The position numbers were made by a program, and so were the translations under genes. Shown here piece by piece: positions 41,955 to 54,069 of a stretch of DNA of 64,000 nt (position 1 is its first letter; each line of letters starts with the position of its first letter). The notes under the pieces were generated by a model. It was given only the letters and a program-made list of their open reading frames with translations. It did no database searches and was not told the DNA's origin. Origin of the DNA: Doris montereyensis (taxonomy: Eukaryota > Mollusca > Gastropoda > Nudibranchia > Dorididae); NCBI GenBank assembly GCA_037039925.1, contig JAXRKP010000484.1, positions 70,557 through 134,556 of the forward strand. Reading direction: 5' to 3'.

Positions 41955-44900
41955 ATGGAAGCTCTGTTGTCTTCAGACCTAATGAATGATTCTGACCTAG
42001 ATGGCTGGAATCCAGAACACAATCCGTTTTTTAGGCCCTCCTCCGCTGATTTCGTCATGTGACGGTGATAACCACACAATTGATGGACATTACCTAGGAA
42101 TAGAGCCATCCTCTGAAATCACAGACGTAAACTTAAACAAAACTATAGATTCACCATTCGCTAATGCTTGGAGGAAAGAAAGCCATGAGGAAATTTATTT
42201 TGCTGATTTTAATTCTTCATCACCAGCTTGGCTGGAAGGAGGAGATGACAATAATCCAAGATTAAACCAACAGCCATCCACTGACGAACTCTGTCTGTCA
42301 TCAAACATTCACTCTCCTTCTGGAAGAACTGAAACAAATTTTTCTAATTCTCTGGGTAAGGTCTCTGATACACTATTGGATAGTGATATTCTGAGGGCAT
42401 CTGATTTGTACTCTCCACTGAAAGGAAGCACTCTCTTGAATGCTGCTGACTCTGCGACCTTGACATTGGAGAATGACATTGAGGAGATGGAGGAAAGTGA
42501 CCATTTCTCTTCACTGCAGGAAAAATGCTCAGATTTATGGCGAGCTGTGGGGGTGATGGAAACGAGAAATGTAGGGGAACAAGACACCTTCAGCGAAGGG
42601 CAACCTGTAACAGTAAACCAACCACTGTGTGATGGGGTGGACCAGCCGCTTTGTGATGGAGTGGTACAGACAGACCATGTGTGTGCTCCAAACTCTATCA
42701 ACCACTCATTACCAAATGCGATTCACTCACAGTCTCAGTGTCTTCCAAATGTGGGCAGCCATTCCTTTGGCTCACCTACACCCCTTGGCTGGCTTCACCA
42801 CTCCGCTCACTATCCAATGAGAAACCAGATCAGGTTTAGGAAAAGCAGATGTCGCAAGCCACTGCTTCGCAACTTTCATTCCAACTTTTTCAGACTTCCA
42901 ATTCAGTCTAAAAGTAAATCTCCCCAACTCAAGATGGTGAAGCTGTTCCGGTCCAACGGTCTCGGCGGAAAGGACACTAATGAGCCAGAAGACATTTCCC
43001 ACATTCCTGAAAGCCCTGTGTCAAAAAAAAAAACCTCCTAATGGTCTTTCTGCGGAAGATAATCCTGAGCTGGCTTTCATGAAAACAGTGGATATGCCCA
43101 GTGGTAAACGCGTGGAGGATATTTATGTCGTTCCGTCCGTGTGGATCTCTGGCAAAGGAGGCGAGGGTGCAGTATTGAGTGATTCTCGGCTTGACTGCCG
43201 TTCTGGCATGCCTCATGGCATGAAGACGCCTGGCGCCCATCTGGTAGGAGATAACTCCTCGTATCAGGGGTTGAAAAATCACAGAGGTGAAGACGCAGAG
43301 GGTTGTCAAAACGCAGGCTTCTTGTCTATGGCAACGTCTAAGGCTATAAGCCCTCCTTGTCATATCACTTCTAACACCGCTACATCGGCAACAATAAAGA
43401 TACACAGGCCAGAGGAAGAAGGCAACCAGTCCATGAGAAATCTTATAATCACAACTCTGAATGCCCCAAAACTTGATATGATTCCTTGCCTCAAAGATTT
43501 GTGCAAAGCCGTCTTGAAAGATCATTCTCCTTCTCAATACAAACAAATCAAAACGTTTTCAACAGCCCATACATCATCGTCCCCTGTCAATATGGCAGCG
43601 ATTTCTTCGAATCTGTGATCAGCACTACTGAGAAATCTGATCCACACGTCACTTACATCAAAGATCCTATCACCCTAAGCCATGAGTCCAAACATAATTA
43701 TGAATCCCTCAAAAATCATGATAAGGATCATCTAAATTTAGATTTGAGTATCGAAACTTCATGTCTGAATAAGCCAACAGATCTGATTAACTCTCTTAGC
43801 TATCAGGATGCACCCCAATTGGACGACTTCAGTTCTCCAAATGCCAGTAAAGACGTTCATGTTGACAAAGAACAAGTTAATTTTGGTCTAGACGACAGTG
43901 AGGTTGGCAGCTCTCCTCTCACTCTGAGTTATAACGATAACCTAACTTTGGCTTTGAATGCTGTGAGAGATGAAGTCTTGCCTAGTTTAGATTCTATCGG
44001 GCATCATGAAACTTCAGACCCTGCCGCAACTTTTGCTTCAACTCACGCACATGAATATGATGACAGCGTCAAACAGTTGTGAGTCTGTGCATTCCAGCTA
44101 TGACAACACGAACGAAGGTTTCAATGAGCCCGCTCATGCCGTTTCCTCAGTTCCCGAGGCGTCGTCATCATCCAGCTTCATCGACAGCCCTTTTCCCCGG
44201 AGAAATGGAAGACGATGAGACATTCAATGCTCCAGATTTGATTACTCTAATGAGGCAGATAAGAGAGTTGCACACAAGCGACCCAATCAACAAACCTCTG
44301 GCCAATCTGTCCACGACCCTCCATCTCCTCCACGATGCAGAGAAAACCTTGTGCAATGCCACTTCGGAGTGTATCAGCAGTTGAAAATGGGACGGCACTC
44401 AAAATTTGGACAACTCATCCGGTGCATTCTCTCTAACGAGCACCGTGGTCATGATGGGTAAAAGTTTGTACGAGTGGACCAGGTCTTCCACTGACCATCA
44501 GTGCCTGAAAACCGTGGAAATCCTGGCCAATCTGTACCAGACAAACATCATTAACTTGATAGAGCTCATAACACCTTATTTCCACTACGTTTGCAGTTTG
44601 ATAGCTGCCTTGTCACTCTGACATCCTCAGGTTGAATAAGATCAAGACCTCGATGATGGAAGCAGATGGTGATCAAGGCCACCCAAATTACAATCTTTGT
44701 GCCCACAGGAGCCGATGAACGAGGCACTTGCAGGCACGACCAATTCACATTACGCTAGTTGTTACAAGCACATTGGTACATCTGATGAGCACTCAAAGGT
44801 TTGGAGTACCACGATGCGAATGCTTTTTGCCAAAATAACCCAAGATACATCCAGCTAGAGGATGAGTTCAGTAAGAGTTACGCCAGCACGGCCAATTTTT

Positions 44901-45479
44901 CTCATACATCTGGAAGGTCTCCACCAAGTTCAAAAAGCCATCAAAAGAAGCCCAAGGTCAGTCTTCTCAAAAACGGACTTTCTGTCACTGCTACCGGTCA
45001 GCGCAGCCCTTATACGAGAAAAGCAGATTCCAAGACGTCGTCATATAATGATTTGAAGCATTCGGCAGTCAAGCAGAACAATCCGCCCCGCGGCGAAGGC
45101 TGTTCTCATCAATGTCAACGCCAATAGAGTTTTTAATGCAGCAAAGTCTCCCGTGCCTCCACAAACCCATGTACATCAGCCTGCAATAGTGTCTCAACAT
45201 AAGACACTTCATCATCAGCACAAATCACTGTTAGAACCTGCTTTAAACCAAGTGCCCTGCGTGGTGTCATTCAGGGCCCCGTTCCAAGACATTAGCAAAA
45301 ACCATCAAACCTATAACATGGGAGGACCTAACCCTTTCAGGATTCACGACAGTAATTCACGGTCATCAGGGATTTTTATTCGAACAAGGCTAATGACAAA
45401 GATGATTCAAATTTGGTCAATAGGAAACATTGAGCTTGGGTTAGAAGCTAAGCAAATGCGAATGGTTTTATTATTCTAA
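41955..45479 (+). CDS. Large acidic, Ser/Asn-rich protein of unknown family, frame broken
   Basis: Coding-like frames succeed each other on the plus strand: 41955-42062 (starts MEALLSSDLMNDSDLDGWNP), 42001-43041, 42980-43618, 43486-44082, 44006-44218, 44079-44384 and 44406-44621 (same frame with a TGA between), 44801-45127 and 45153-45479. Joined, they would make a protein of about 1,100 residues. The first two thirds are acidic and disordered, with one basic patch at 42820-42950 (RFRKSRCRKPLLRNFHSNFF). A helical, conserved-looking part is near 44220-44620 (LITLMRQIRELHTSDP; CLKTVEILANLYQTNIINL). Composition is stable across the breaks, and one break is in a 12-base A run at 43022, so assembly indels are likely, though a young pseudogene is possible. 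I do not recognise the family. Confidence 0.55.
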
Positions 45480-45945
45480 ATAATTCTGGTTTGGTGTGGG
45501 GGGGAAGGGGGGGGGGGGATTTTGCTTTTTGTACATATACCATGGTGTATTTTATGGAAATCCCAAATTGTATACTACTGTATCTGTTTGTGAGTTTTAG
45601 AGTTCTTAGCATAAGTTCATGCTCCACTTTGAGTTGAATCAATTTATCCCTGTGATCATTTTCTGAGTTTCGACACCTTTGTTTTATAGTTCAAGTTCAA
45701 GTTCATGGCGGGGAATTTTCTTGTAATTTTTGTGCAAAGTACAGCAGTCAGACTACTGTATTCCATTAGTAAAATAAGGGAGGCAACTTGCTTGTGATCG
45801 TTTTAAAGTTTGGTACAAGAAATTCAGGCTGAGTAGAGAATCTATGTAATCCAATCTTACTGCTGATGTTATGTTGAATTATGTTGAATTGGTAAATCAA
45901 AAAAAAAATGTTTTGCTCTTCCTAGTCTTTCTTGCAACTTTCATC
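45480..45945. other. Probable 3' flank of the large ORF
   Basis: No further coding frame. A G run at about 45498-45520. No clear AATAAA close to the last stop. Confidence 0.35.
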
Positions 45946-45949
45946 AAAG

Positions 45950-46090
45950 CAGGCGGGTGGTTAGCGGGCGCTGCTGGTAGGTCCTACGTCTTTCCTGTTC
46001 TTCTTTCACTTATCTTTCAGCTTGCTACTTCCTCTTAATTCACCCTAAGATCACCGTAATGGTGGGACGGGGTAAAGTTCAATTAAACAA
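45950..46090 (-). repeat. Family S element
   Basis: Minus strand: 'gtaggtcctacgtctttcct' and 'ttcctcttaattcaccctaa' are the complement of the family S core. Confidence 0.75.
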
Positions 46091-46519
46091 ACAAACAAAA
46101 GTCAAAGCGATGTACAAGTTGTGACAAGGACTAGAATTGTGTGTATGATGATGCAGGTATATATGTGTTTGTAATAAGAATAATGATAAGAATAACGATG
46201 GTGATGATAATAATAATAATGAAGATGATGATGTCCAGGGTATACACACACCAACAACAAAAAAGACATGGAAAATGGGGCTGTGACTGTGAAAAATGTT
46301 GAATTGTGAGTAGCTGGGAGAGTGACACAGGCGGATAAACAGTAAATATGAATGAATTTGAATGTTTTTGATTACATTCCATCACAATGGGGTGTATTAT
46401 TACGATTTGAATTGATACTGTTTACTAAGCTTATCCATGCTGGGCTTTTGTTTTTTTTTCCATGCAAATAATTAATGATATACCGTGCGCTGTTCCCATT
46501 TTTGCCATCGGAAGGTTGT

Positions 46520-46975
46520 TTAACCCTTTCCTGCCTAAGGGTCCTCCACAATTTAGTCACAAGGGTCCTCCACAATTCTTCTAGTCTTGTGTGCCTAAGG
46601 GTCCTCCACAATTCTTCTAGTCTTGTGTGCCTAAGGGTCCTCCACAATTCTTGTAGTCTTGTGTGCCTAAGGGTCCTCCACAATTCTTGTAGTCTTGTGT
46701 GCCTAAGGGTCCTCCACAATTCTTGTAGTCTTGTGTGCCTAAGGGTCCTCCACAATTCTAGTCTTGTGTGTGCCTAAGGGTCCTCCACAATTCTTGTAGT
46801 CTGGTCCTCCACAATTCTAGTCTTGTGTGCCTAAGGGTCCTCCACAATTCTAGTCTTGTGTGCCTAAGGGTCCTCCACAGTTCTTCTAGTCTTGTATGCC
46901 TAAGGGTCCTCCACAATTCTTCTAGTCGTGTGTGCCTAAGGGTCCTCCACAATTCTTCTAGTTCTAGTCTTGTAT
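46520..46975. repeat. Minisatellite, 36-bp unit
   Basis: About 12 units of 'cctaagggtcctccacaatt' plus 'cttgtagtcttgtgtg'. A 36-bp unit, divisible by three, gives a repeated peptide in single frames on both strands; there is no sign of a real gene. Confidence 0.9.
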
Positions 46976-47185
46976 GCCAAAGCCTTGGACCATGGAAAGG
47001 ACTGTACTGTTACCTTGGTATGGACACCGGACGGGAACGGAGACAGAGGCCGCCCAAAAACAACATGGCGTGGAATGGAGGAACGGAGGGGAAAGAGCCA
47101 GAAGAGCAGTCCAGGATAGAGGAAAATGGAGGGGATCATGTTCAGGCCGTATTTTCCTCTTGGCTCAGAGAGAGCTAAGATAAAG
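46976..47185 (+). repeat. Dispersed repeat G, single copy
   Basis: 'ccttggaccatggaaaggac', 'cgcccaaaaacaacatggc' and 'gagccagaagagcagtccag' match 60705-61110, where the middle part is triplicated. It begins where the 36-bp minisatellite ends. Confidence 0.75.
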
Positions 47186-47474
47186 GTGCCCAAGCCTTCA
47201 TTTCTTATTCAGTCTGTGTGCCTCAGCAAAGGGACGAAACTAAAGAAAAGTGTGCCCGTCTCAGTTGAAATTTCCAGTGAAAAAGTATCATGAAATAGAG
47301 AACAAAATGGGCTTTAAGAAAATAGAAACAATTCTGTCAGGGGGAAAACGGAAAAGTGTTCCTCTCGTTAAATTCTTGTCTTATTCAAATGCGTTCTTAA
47401 TGGCGATAATTACTGGAGTGTACAGGCCTACAAAAGTATGTTGTAAGCGTTTGTAGAGTGTCATTCTATCTGAT

Positions 47475-47590
47475 AGATTCTACTCTTTCCTTTCACTCTT
47501 ACACTTATATTCATCTCGCTGTAAATTTGCTCTAAATTCACCCTGAGTGAGATCACTGCATTTGGTAGACGGGGCACGTTTCAAGACAAC
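47475..47590 (-). repeat. Family S element, degenerate
   Basis: 'ctctttcctttcactcttac' and 'attcaccctgagtgagatca' match family S on the minus strand. Confidence 0.5.
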
Positions 47591-47634
47591 AAATTAAAGA
47601 ACACCTTACTACCATGTAAAGAGAAAACAGTGAG

Positions 47635-47825
47635 GCAAAGGGTATGTCAAAAGTGAAGGATAATGATATGAAATAACATTTAAGCTCCATAGGAACAAAA
47701 ACAAAACAAGGGAATGGCCGGGGGGGAAATTTATGGGCACCATCGGGATTGAACCCGCGAACTCTGTATCGCATCGCCATGAAAAGAGAGCGTGCTACCA
47801 ACCAAGCTAGCTATGCTCCTTATCC
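47635..47825 (-). repeat. Family C SINE (tRNA-derived), best copy
   Basis: Minus strand: tRNA-like head with box A-like TAGCTTGGTTGGTAGCACG and box B-like GGGTTCAATCCCGATGG, followed by the body 'ttttgttcctatggagctta' and 'atcattatccttcacttttg'. The head's outer end is the exact start of the 41-bp minisatellite. Confidence 0.75.
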
Positions 47826-49115
47826 ATGTCATTATTATTATCCTTTACTACCATTTGTCATCATCATCATCATCATCATCATCAATGTCATTATCCTTTA
47901 CTACCATATGTCATCATCATCATCAATGTCATTATCCTTTACTACCATGTATCAGTGTCACAATCAATGTCATTATCCTTTACTACCATGTATCAGTGTC
48001 ACAATCAATGTCATTATCCTTTACTATCATGTGTCAGTGTGTCATTATCCTTTACTATCATGTCATCATCAGTGTCATCATCAATGTCATTATCTTTACT
48101 TTACTACCATGTATCAGTGTCACAATCAATGTCATTATCCTTTACTACCATGTATCAGTGTCACAATCAATGTCATTATCCTTTACTACCATGTATCAGT
48201 GTTACAATCAATGTCATTATCCTTTACTATCATGTATCAGTGTCACAATCAATGTCATTATCCTTTACTACCATGTATCAGTGTCACAACAATCACAATC
48301 AATGTCATTATCCTTTACTATCATGTATCAGTGTCACAATCAATGTCATTATCCTTTACTACCATGTATCAGTGTCACAATCAATGTCATTATCCTTTAC
48401 TATCATGTATCAGTGTCACAATCAATGTCATTATCCTTTACTATCATGTATCAGTGTCACAATCAATGTCATTATCCTTTACTACCATGTATCAGTGTTA
48501 CAATCAATGGCATTATCCTTTACTATCATGTGTCCGTGTCATCATCAATGTCATTATCCTTTACTATGTCATCATCATACTGCATGTGTCGGACCATCAT
48601 CAATGTCATCATCAATGTCATTATCCTTTACTACCAAAACCATGTCATCATCAATGTCATTATCCTTTACTACCAAAAAAAACCATGTCATCATCAATGT
48701 CATTATCCTTTACTACCAAAAAAACCATGTCATCATCAATGTCATTATCCTTTACTACCATATGTCAGCGTCATCATCAATGTCATCATTCTTTACTACA
48801 ATGTTTCAATGTCATCATCAATGTCATCATTCTTTACTACAATGTTTCAATGTCATCATCAATGTCATTATCCTTTACTACCATGTTTCTACCATGTTTC
48901 AATGTCATCATCAATGTCATTATCCTTTACTACCATGTTTCAATGTCATCATCAATGTCATTATCCTTTACTACCATGTTTCAATGTCATCATCAATGTC
49001 ATCATCCAATACTACCATTAGTACCATGTTTCAATGTCATCATCAATGTCATTATCCTTTACTACCATGTTTCAATGTCATCATCAATGTCAGTATCCAA
49101 TACTACCAATGCTGG
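47826..49115. repeat. Minisatellite, 41-bp unit and variants
   Basis: About 30 units of 'atcaatgtcattatccttta' plus 'ctaccatgtatcagtgtcaca'-type sequence. Variants with 'accaaaaaaaccatgtcatc' and 'accatgtttcaatgtcatc' occupy the later third. All three plus-strand frames stay open for 409-458 codons because no stop occurs in any frame of the unit and 41 is not a multiple of three. These ORFs are artefacts. Confidence 0.92.
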
Positions 49116-49119
49116 TAGT

Positions 49120-49435
49120 ACATAACCACAGGCATGGGGTTGTTTAGATAAAGGTTGGGATTTTTTCTTTGCTGTTTCTCCTCTTTGAAATAAAACGTTA
49201 CTGTCATTTTTTTTCTTTCAAATTCTTCCTTTCATTCTGTGTTTCTCTTGACTTGAAAGCAATAAACCATTAAAATGAACATCAGAGTGTTTTCCTTGAG
49301 TTGTCATTTACTTACTTGAATTACTAGATTCAATTCAATTTAGGCTTATATAATTAAAATATTTTGTCACGCAGACCCATGATATCAGTACAATTTTATT
49401 TTTGATTTTGATGTGATTTATTTTGAGATAAGGAA
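49120..49435. other. No gene recognised
   Basis: AT-rich spacer between minisatellite and family S element. Confidence 0.4.
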
Positions 49436-49439
49436 ACAA

Positions 49440-49605
49440 AAGTAGATATGGCGAATGTGAGCGAGTGGCTCAAGGTTGGCGGGGGCTCCTGGTATGTCCT
49501 ACTTCTTCTTTCTACTCTTTCAATTTTCTTGTTTCTTGCTGGTTCCTCCTGATTCACCCTGACATGACCACAATGGTGGATGGGGTTTTTCAATTAAACA
49601 GACAA
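49440..49605 (-). repeat. Family S element
   Basis: Minus strand: 'tggtatgtcctacttcttct' and 'attcaccctgacatgaccac'. Confidence 0.75.
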
Positions 49606-49639
49606 AATAACATGAATGTACATGTAGGAGTTTATTATT

Positions 49640-49925
49640 AAAGAGGTTCAAAGCCCATGGCTGACCCAGTTGTATCTTTCACACCGTTGTACTTCACTCT
49701 TCTTTTTTCACTTCACTCAGGTATGAATGAGTGGTACGGTACCCAACTATAGGTTGAGAATGATCTTGTCAGTGTTAGTATGAAGTGCTTAACAGGCTGT
49801 TGTACTGTATACACCCCAGGGTGTTGGGAAGGGCTTCATTTGGAATGGAATAACCTGCTGGGGGATACATTTTAATACTATACAGTCGGTGAGCCTGCAG
49901 TTGTGCGGGGTTACAGTTCCAGACT
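49640..49925 (+). repeat. Family D SINE-like element
   Basis: 'aggttcaaagcccatggctg', 'ggtacccaactataggttga', 'cctgctgggggatacatttt' and 'ggtgagcctgcagttgtgcg' parallel 29715-29990. Confidence 0.7.
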
Positions 49926-49984
49926 AGATCTATATCCATTCTTACCTTCATTTTTGTTTTAGATACCTATCTGTGAAAAGGGGG

Positions 49985-50235
49985 ATTGTGGTGTCCAGAG
50001 GCAAGGTGCCGGCCTCTCAACTCAAAGGTAGTGCATTCGAGCCCCGCCAACAGTTGAAAAACGTTCTCATGTTTTTTTTTGGAGCAAAATCTACAGCCTG
50101 GTCCAGGTAGGTGGATCTACACCTAATCCCATCAGAGACGGACGATGAAAAGGGGATCCCTTGTGCAGATCACAACACTCTACGCATATTAAAGATCCCG
50201 TACCTGTTTACAGGGCAGTCCAGGCAAACGTTAAA
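49985..50235 (+). repeat. Family B SINE fused to a minisatellite
   Basis: Head 'gtagtgcattcgagccccgc', body 'tccaggtaggtggatctaca' and 'ctgtttacagggcagtccag'. Where other copies continue with 'caaattaaaaatcctacc', this one turns directly into the Ser/Thr-type minisatellite at about 50240. Confidence 0.8.
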
Positions 50236-50239
50236 ATCA

Positions 50240-53200
50240 CTCTGGCCACCAACTTTCATTTCATCAGGAACGCTCTGTCTACTGACTTTCAATTCATCAG
50301 ACAGCTCTGTACACTCACTTTCACTTCATTAGGACCACTCTGTACACCCACTTTCACTTCATTAGGACCACTCTGTCACATTTTCACTTCATTAGGACCA
50401 CTCTGCACACTCACTTTCACTTCATTAGGACCACTCTGTGAAATCACCCACTTTCACTTCATTAGGGTGCAACCCACATTAGGTCCACTGTGCACACTTT
50501 CACTTTCACTTCATTAGGACCACTCTATACACTCACTTTCACTTCATTAGGACCATCTCTGTACACTCACTTTTAGTTCATTAGGACCACTCTGTACACT
50601 CAGTTTCACTTCATTAGGAGATCTCTGTACACTTACTTTCACTTTCACTTCATTAGGACCACTCTGTACACTCACTTTCACTTTCACTTCATTAGGACCA
50701 CTCTGTACACTTCACTTTCACTTTCACTTCACTTCATTAGGACCACTCTGTACACTCACTTTCACTTCATTGGGACCACTCTGTACACTCACTTTCACTT
50801 TCACTTCATTAGGACCACTCTGTACACTTACTTCCTTTCACTTCATTAGGACCACTCTGTACACTCACTCACTTTCACTTCATTAGGACCACTCTGTACA
50901 CTCACTTTCACTTCATTAGGACCACTCTGTACACTCACTTTCACTTCATTAGGACCACTCTGTACACTCACTTTCACTTCATTAGGACCACTCTGTACAC
51001 TTTCACTTCATTTCACTTCATTAGGACCACTCTGTACACTCACTTTCACTTCATTAGGACCACTCTGTACACTCTTTCACTTTCACTTCATTAGGACCAC
51101 TCTGTACACTCACTTTCACTTCATTAGGACCACTCTGTACACTCACTTTCACTTCATTAGGACCACTCTGTACACTCACTTTCACTTCATTTGGACCACT
51201 CTGTACACTCACTTTCACTTCATTAGGACCACTCTGTACACACTCACTTTCACTTCATTTGGACCACTGTACACTCACTTTCACTTCATTAGGACCACTC
51301 TGTACACTCACTTTCACTTCATTTGGACCACTGTACACTCACTTTCACTTCATTAGGACCACTCTGTACACTCACTTTCACTTTCACTTCATTAGGACCA
51401 CTCTGTACACTTACTTTCACTTTCACTTCATTAGGACCACTCTGTACACTCCTTTCACTTTCACTTCATTAGGACCACTCTGTACACTAACTTTCACTTT
51501 CACTTCATTAGGACCAATCTGTACACTCGCTTTCAATTTCACTTCATTAGGACCACTCTGTACACTAACTTTCACTTTCACTTCATTAGGACCAATCTGT
51601 ACACTCACTTTCACTTTCACTTCATTAGGACCAATCTGTACACTCACTTTCACTTTCACTTCATTAGGACCACTCTGTACACTCACTTTCACTTTCACTT
51701 CATTAGGACCACTCTGTACACTCACTTTCACTTCATTAGGACCACTCTGTACAACCACTTTCACTTCATTTGGACCATTCTTACACTCACTTTCACTTTC
51801 ACATTGGGACCACTCTGTACACTCACTTTCACTTTCACTTCATTGGGACCACTCTGTACACTCCCTTTCACTTTCACTTCATTAGGACCACTCTGTACAC
51901 TCACTTTCACTTTCACTTGATTAGGACCACTCTGTACACTCACTTTCACTTTCACTTCATTGGGACCACTCTGTACACACTCACCTTTCTCTGTACACTC
52001 ACTTTCACTTCATTAGGACCACTCTGTACACTCACTTTCACTTTCACTTCATTAGGACCACTCTGTACACTCACTTTCACTTTCACTTCATTAGGACCAC
52101 TCTGTACACTCACTTTCACTTTCACTTCATTAGGACCACTTTGTTCACTCACTTTCACTTTCACTTCATTAGGACCACTCTGTACACTCACTTTCACTTT
52201 CACTTCATTAGGACCACTCTGTACACTCACTTTCACTTTCACTTCATTAGGACCACTCTGTACACTCACTTTCACTTTCACTTCATTAGGACCACTCTGT
52301 ACACTCACTTTCACTTTCACTTCATTAGGACCACTTTGTACACTTACTTTCACTTTCACTTCATTAGGACCACTCTGTACACTCACACTTTTCACTTTCA
52401 TTTCATTAGGACCACTCTGTACACTCACTTTCACTTTCACTTCATTAGGCAACCACTTTGACTTATACACTCACTTTCACTTTCACTTCATTAGGACCAC
52501 TCTGTACACTCACTTTCACTTCATTAGGACCACTCTGTACACACTTTCACTTTCACTTCATTAGGACCACTATGTACGCACTTTCACTTTCATTTCCTTA
52601 GGACCACTCTGTACACTCACTTTCACTTCATTAGGACCACTCTGTGCGCACACTTTCACTTCATCAAGACCACTCTGTGCACTTTCACTTTCACTTCATT
52701 AGGACCACTCTGTGCAAGTTTCACTTTCACTTCATTAGGACCACTCTGTGCAACACTTTCACTTCATTAGGACCACTTTGTGCACTCACTTTCACTTTCA
52801 CTTCATTAGACCACTTTGTACACTCACTTTCACTTTCACTTCATTAGGACCACTCTGTACACTCACTTTCACTTTCACTTCATTAGGACCACTCTGTGCA
52901 CACTTTCACTTCATTAGGATCACTCTGTGCAACCACTTTCACTTCATCAAGACCACTCTGTGCACACTTTCACTTCATCAAGACCACTCTGTGCACACTT
53001 TCACTTCATCAAGATCACTCTGTGCACACACTTTCACTTCATCAAGACCACTTTGTGCACACTTTCACTTCATCAAGATCACTCTGTGCACACTTTCACT
53101 TCATCAAGACCACTCTGTGCACACACTTTCACTTCATCAAGACCACTCTGTGCACACTTTCACTTCATCAAGACCACTCTGTGCACACTTTCACTTCATC

Positions 53201-54000
53201 AAGACCACTCTGTGCACACTTTCACTTCATCAAGACCACTCTGTGCACACACTTTCACTTCATCAAGACCACTCTGTGCACACACTTTCACTTCATCAAC
53301 ACCACTCTGTGCACACACTTTCACTTCATCAAGACCACTTTGTGCACACACTTTCACTTCATCAAGACCACTTTGTGCACACACTTTCACTTCATCAAGA
53401 TCACTTTGTGCACACACTTTCACTTCATCAAGGACCACTCTGTGCACACACTTTCACTTCATCATGACCACTCTGTGCACACTTTCACTTCATCAAGATC
53501 ACTCTTGCACACACTTTCACTTTTTCAAGACCACTCTGTGCACACTTTCATCTTCACTTCATCAAGACCAAAGTGTGCACATCAACACTGTTCACTTCAT
53601 CAAGACCACTCTGTGCACACTTTCACTTCATCAAGATCACTCTGTGCACACTTTCACTTCATCAAGATCACTGTGTGCACACACTTTCACTTCATCAAGA
53701 CCACTTTGTGCACACACTTTCACTTCATCAACACCACTCTGTGCACACACTTTTCAGTGTTCATCAAGACCACTTTGTCAACTTCATCTCACTCTGTGCA
53801 CACACTTTCACTTCATGAGTGTGATCACTCTGTGCACAATTTTCACTTCATCAACACCACTCTGTGCACACATTTTCACTTCATCAAGGACAATTCACTC
53901 TGTGCACACACTTTACTTTCAAGACCACTCTGTGCACACACTTTCACTTCATCAACACCACTCTGTGTTCACTTTCACTTCATCATGACCACTCCTAACT
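50240..54000. repeat. Large minisatellite, 33/39-bp units, two subtypes
   Basis: More than 100 units. From 50240 to about 52640 the unit is 'ctttcacttcattaggacca' plus 'ctctgtacactca' (33 bp), or 39 bp with an extra CTTTCA. From about 52640 to 54000 the unit has CATCAAGACC and GTGCACACA. The switch is abrupt, with a few mixed units between 52640 and 52950. Both unit lengths are multiples of three, so long frames open on both strands (up to 370 codons); they have no start, partner exon or codon pattern to support translation. Confidence 0.93.
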
Positions 54001-54069
54001 GCAGATAGTTCGGAGCTTTTGTTCCTCTTTTTGACTGGGAAGGTCTTCATATACTTCGTGCTGCCCATG

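Noticed and set aside
47749..49125. ORFs of 409, 430 and 458 codons in three frames
   Set aside because: They lie wholly in a 41-bp minisatellite without stops in any frame; simultaneous openness of all three frames shows it is compositional.
51259..54008. ORFs up to 370 codons on both strands
   Set aside because: Repeat units of 33 and 39 bp are multiples of three and lack stops; the peptides are pure unit repeats with no start context or exons.
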